This document shows positions 61,927-64,000 of a stretch of 64,000 nucleotides of DNA, one piece after another. Both the position numbers and the translations under genes were made by a program. Origin of the DNA: a bacterium (lineage in GTDB: Bacteria > 4484-113 > JAGGVC01); NCBI GenBank assembly GCA_039961635.1, contig JABRWB010000031.1:26064-90063 (forward strand). The letters run 5' to 3'. The notes beneath the pieces are model-generated. The model saw only the letters and a program-made list of their open reading frames with translations, had not been told where the DNA came from and did no database searches. Numbering within the stretch: position 1 is the stretch's first letter; every line of letters begins with the position of its first letter.

Positions 61927-62484
61927 TCAATGCTGCCTGAATTCCTCGTCCGACTCCCAATTCGCGGGATTATCTAAAATGTACTGCTTTATCAAATATA
62001 AATCCTTCTCACTCCGTATCACGTGCTCGTAAAATCCCCGCTGCCATACGGCGTGTTTCACTTGCGGATTCAATTCGTTAATCCTTTTCGTCACCGCCGC
62101 TTTGAATCCCGCAATGAACGACGACAGCGATTGCGGCTCGCGCCTGACCTTCCCCTTGCGCCGCAGATATCCGATTTCAGAAGCGGATTCCGCAGCGGGT
62201 AATCCCGGTCCGGATTTGGTCAGAACCACAATTCCGTGCAGGTGATTAGGCATGACTACAAATTCTTCAAGCGCGATATGCGGGCGCATATTCGCCGATT
62301 TGAGCCATTCTTCTTCGACGATTCTGCCCACTTCTGAAAGCAACGATCTGCCATTTTTGATTTTGCCGAAAATGCAGCGTTTTTCATGCGAGCAAATCGT
62401 GGCGAAATAATACGCCTGTGTCGAATAGTCCCATGCCTTCAGGCGCACGACTTTACGGTCGGGCAATTCGGACGGCCTTTCCAT
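61927..62484 (-). mobile_element. REP-associated tyrosine transposase (RAYT, IS200/Y1-like)
   Basis: 185 aa single-strand HUH nuclease of the TnpA_REP group. The metal-binding HUH motif is in VVMPNHLHGIVV (near residue 80) and the C-terminal block has the pattern W.RGFYEHVIRSEKDLYLIKQYILDNPANWE (shown in part: GFYEHVIRSEKDL, ILDNPANW), which contains the nucleophilic Tyr region. Length and motifs are intact, so it may be active. RAYTs are domesticated, single-copy host genes that spread REP hairpins rather than themselves. ATG without SD, three bases after the stop of a small ORF that probably shares its transcript. Confidence 0.9.
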
Positions 62485-62487
62485 ATT

Positions 62488-62616
62488 TCAATACTTAGCC
62501 GGGCATGGCGGGCGCACGCAGTGCGCCCCTACGGTGGATGGGCAAGCTTTGCACTCTCGCTGGATGTCCTCCCAGCTTCCTTCGAGCACGATGGTTTTGC
62601 CGTTCAATGCATCCAC
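62488..62616 (-). CDS. Small ORF truncated or extended by a REP sequence (42 aa)
   Basis: GTG 62616 lies six bases after a perfect TATAAT (62623-62628). The first 26 codons (MDALNGKTIVLEGSWEDIQR, then ECKACP) look like normal coding sequence, with the appearance of the start of a small antitoxin-like or regulatory protein. The next 12 or so codons are REP copy 3 read through, ending in AKY and a TGA three bases before the RAYT start. I do not recognise the family. It may be a decayed gene or a leader whose translation couples the RAYT. Confidence 0.45.
   Translation of the reverse strand: MDALNGKTIVLEGSWEDIQRECKACPSTVGAHCVRPPCPAKY
62510..62532 (-). repeat. REP sequence copy 3
   Basis: On the minus strand GTAG then GGGCGCAC-TGC-GTGCGCCC, identical to copies 1 and 2 but inverted. 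It lies 26 bp upstream of the RAYT start and inside the small ORF. Confidence 0.85.
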
Positions 62617-62622
62617 ATGGAG

Positions 62623-62628
62623 ATTATA
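62623..62628 (-). promoter_or_regulatory. TATAAT -10 element ahead of the small ORF and RAYT gene
   Basis: Perfect TATAAT on the minus strand six bases before GTG 62616, without a convincing -35 at 16-18 bp. This is the only candidate promoter I see for the RAYT gene. Confidence 0.45.
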
Positions 62629-62681
62629 CCCCGTTTCGGCAAGCGTTACCCCGATAATTATCCTGATTCAGGCGCTACACC

Positions 62682-62704
62682 GTAGGGGCGCACTGCGTGC
62701 GCCG
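62682..62704 (+). repeat. REP sequence copy 4 (one mismatch)
   Basis: GTAG then GGGCGCAC-TGC-GTGCGCCG; the last base of the stem is changed (G for C). It lies 42 bp ahead of the orphan gene at 62746. Confidence 0.8.
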
Positions 62705-62745
62705 GCAATATTGTCCGGAATCTGGTAACATTTCGGCGGCATTTC

Positions 62746-63570
62746 ATGAAACCTCGCCGCAGAATACGGTTGTTTGTATTCATCGCAATCGCCGCCGCGC
62801 TCATTCCGTTCGTAATCTGGCTGAACATGCCGCTGTACCCGGGCCACCTGCCCTGCGAGCCGCCGATAAAGGAGCAGTTGGACCAGCAAATTCGCGACAT
62901 TGAATATGGAATCACAACCGAGATGCCAATTCCACTTATTATCTACGCCGAAGAGATAAATCGACTTGAAATAACACAAATCGAGCAGTCATTAATTGCC
63001 AATGAGTGGAACCTTGGGTATGGCATTCCAACAACATACGGCACATATAAAACACATTATTCAAAGAAATTCGCCGACATAGAAGTAGATTGGGACGATG
63101 GGCAGTATAAAGGTAGACAAATGCATGTATTTAGCATTTCATCTGCCTTAAAGGCATACGATATGTCGGGAAATGAAATTAAATCGCACCGCTACGAGCA
63201 GGACATTTCGCTGGCGGGGATCGCAAAGGTCGGAGATGATCAAGCCGCTGTAAAGGCGGCACTCGGAAGCAGCGCCGGATTTAGGCTGCCATACGTTTCA
63301 GAAATCGGGCAAATTAAAGGCTCGGTCATTTGGATACTTATGCGTGGCATTTATTCTTATGGAATCGATTTTACAGATGGCAAGGTAGAGAGATTTTACG
63401 TGATGTATTACCTTCCCAATGTACCAGATCGAAGTGATCCAAAATACGAAAGTAAATTGACAAAAGAACTAAAAAGAACATTTGGCATTTACACACCTTT
63501 TGAACGCGCTAAGGTATCTATCTCCTTAGCTTTTTGGACAATTAAAAACTTTTTTGAATCGGTATTCTAG
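62746..63570 (+). CDS. Hypothetical single-pass membrane or secreted protein
   Basis: 274 aa. Basic N-terminus MKPRRR, then one hydrophobic helix (about residues 8-25, LFVFIAIAAALIPFVIW) acting as anchor or signal, and a mixed alpha/beta domain without motifs I know. From about 62930 the DNA is clearly more AT-rich than its surroundings (runs such as AAATTAAATC, codons ATA and TTA), unlike every neighbouring gene. It sits directly beside the REP/RAYT unit. Acquisition by transfer is likely. No SD of strength is seen at the ATG. Confidence 0.6.
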   Translation: MKPRRRIRLFVFIAIAAALIPFVIWLNMPLYPGHLPCEPPIKEQLDQQIRDIEYGITTEMPIPLIIYAEEINRLEITQIEQSLIANEWNLGYGIPTTYGTYKTHYSKKFADIEVDWDDGQYKGRQMHVFSISSALKAYDMSGNEIKSHRYEQDISLAGIAKVGDDQAAVKAALGSSAGFRLPYVSEIGQIKGSVIWILMRGIYSYGIDFTDGKVERFYVMYYLPNVPDRSDPKYESKLTKELKRTFGIYTPFERAKVSISLAFWTIKNFFESVF

Positions 63571-63577
63571 CCCCCCC

Positions 63578-64000
63578 CTACACCCCCGCCTGCTCCACTT
63601 TGACGAAGTTGGTTATCCCGCTCCTGCCCGCGGGGATTCCTCCGATGAACACAAGATAATCCCCCGCTTCGCATTCGGGCATCTCCGGCAGTTTTTTGAC
63701 GTGCTCCCACAGCGGCTTGTCCGGATTGAGCAGCGCCTCGGTGAGCACCGGGATCACGCCGAACGAAAGAGCGAGCCGCCTTGCCGCGGCCAGGCTGTTC
63801 GTGGGCGCCACGACCGCGCACCCCGGCCGGAACCGCGCCACGTTGCGCGCCGAAAACCCGCTGGCGGTCGGCGCGATTATCGCTTTCGCGCCAAGCCGCC
63901 GCGCCATCCTGCACGCGGACAGCGCCACCTGCTCCGCGATCGGATCGAACCCCGGCGCATGGTCGCGCCCGTGCTCGCTGTACTCCGGAACGCTCTCCTC
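63578..64000 (-). CDS. pyk: Pyruvate kinase, C-terminal part
   Basis: 141 residues up to the right edge. The sequence is the C-terminal alpha/beta domain of pyruvate kinase: DPIAEQVALSACRMAR, AIIAPTASGFSARNVARFRP (in part), a VVAPTNSLAAARRLAL helix, and the closing strand GDYLVFIGGIPAGRSGITN. This domain carries allosteric sites in regulated forms. The catalytic barrel lies outside the window. Convergent with the orphan gene, seven bases apart across a run of C. Confidence 0.9.
   Translation of the reverse strand, partial: EESVPEYSEHGRDHAPGFDPIAEQVALSACRMARRLGAKAIIAPTASGFSARNVARFRPGCAVVAPTNSLAAARRLALSFGVIPVLTEALLNPDKPLWEHVKKLPEMPECEAGDYLVFIGGIPAGRSGITNFVKVEQAGV

Noticed and set aside
62488-62616. 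Antitoxin half of a toxin-antitoxin pair with the RAYT as partner
   Set aside because: The 26 native-looking residues are too few to assign to an antitoxin family and the neighbour is a transposase, not a toxin.
61833-62704. CRISPR-like repeats
   Set aside because: The four copies are irregularly spaced, occur in both orientations and surround a RAYT gene; spacers and cas genes are absent, so they are REP sequences.
63571-63578. Run of eight C as a phase-variable tract
   Set aside because: It lies between the stops of two convergent genes and touches only the last base of the pyk stop codon, so slippage would not alter either protein in a useful way.

Overview
The window is 64 kb of GC-rich, densely coded chromosomal DNA from a didermal (Gram-negative-type) bacterium. 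Evidence for an outer membrane is a predicted beta-barrel protein ending in Phe, several lipoproteins, and the MreCD/PBP2 set. A complete 14-subunit respiratory complex I and a multihaem cytochrome/porin cluster point to a respiring organism that may exchange electrons across its outer membrane. The phylum cannot be fixed from the sequence. No rRNA, tRNA, CRISPR array or phage was seen.

Layout. 1-1355 (-): partial peptide ABC-transporter ATPase and thiD. 1423-5830 (-): a three-gene MtrAB-like cluster (triheme lipoprotein, decahaem cytochrome, outer-membrane barrel) behind a strong sigma70-type promoter. 5867-10069 (-): hflX, then dxs and ispA (isoprenoid precursors). 10112-12737: a HIT hydrolase (+), sufU and sufS (Fe-S assembly, -) and secG (-). 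12811-13375 (+): a small membrane-anchored protein. 13432-28734 (-): nuoABCDEFGHIJKLMN in canonical order from one consensus promoter. 28796-33106 (-): prs, glmU, a zinc-ribbon RDD membrane protein and a secreted protein. 33141-38066 (+): mreC, mreD, mrdA and a methylmalonyl-CoA mutase large chain. 38088-39062 (-): a homocysteine S-methyltransferase. 39064-43639 (+): rpsB-tsf-pyrH-frr-uppS-cdsA. 43772-46641 (+): gcvPA and gcvPB.

46652-55146 (-) is more accessory: a subtilisin-like lipoprotein with a terminal dockerin, a MoeA-like protein that has lost active-site residues, a MoxR ATPase, a lipoprotein and a MocR-type regulator. Across a 267-bp regulatory gap lies a 922-residue modular lipoprotein (+), ending at a clear terminator. 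Three near-identical GGTACCWCTT elements sit in the gap. 58295-61836 (+) carries plsC, dapB, asd and dapA. 61833-62704 is a REP/RAYT unit: an IS200-like REP-associated transposase with four GTAG-plus-hairpin REP sequences, one of which supplies the stop codon of dapA. The window ends with an AT-richer orphan gene (+) and the C-terminal part of pyruvate kinase (-).

A recurrent theme is a -10 hexamer only 5-9 bases before a start codon that has no Shine-Dalgarno sequence (orphan at 12848, mreC, the gene ending at 32174, cdsA, plsC, moeA-like, ispA and a small ORF at 62488). This suggests common leaderless transcription, alongside clear SD-led genes inside operons.
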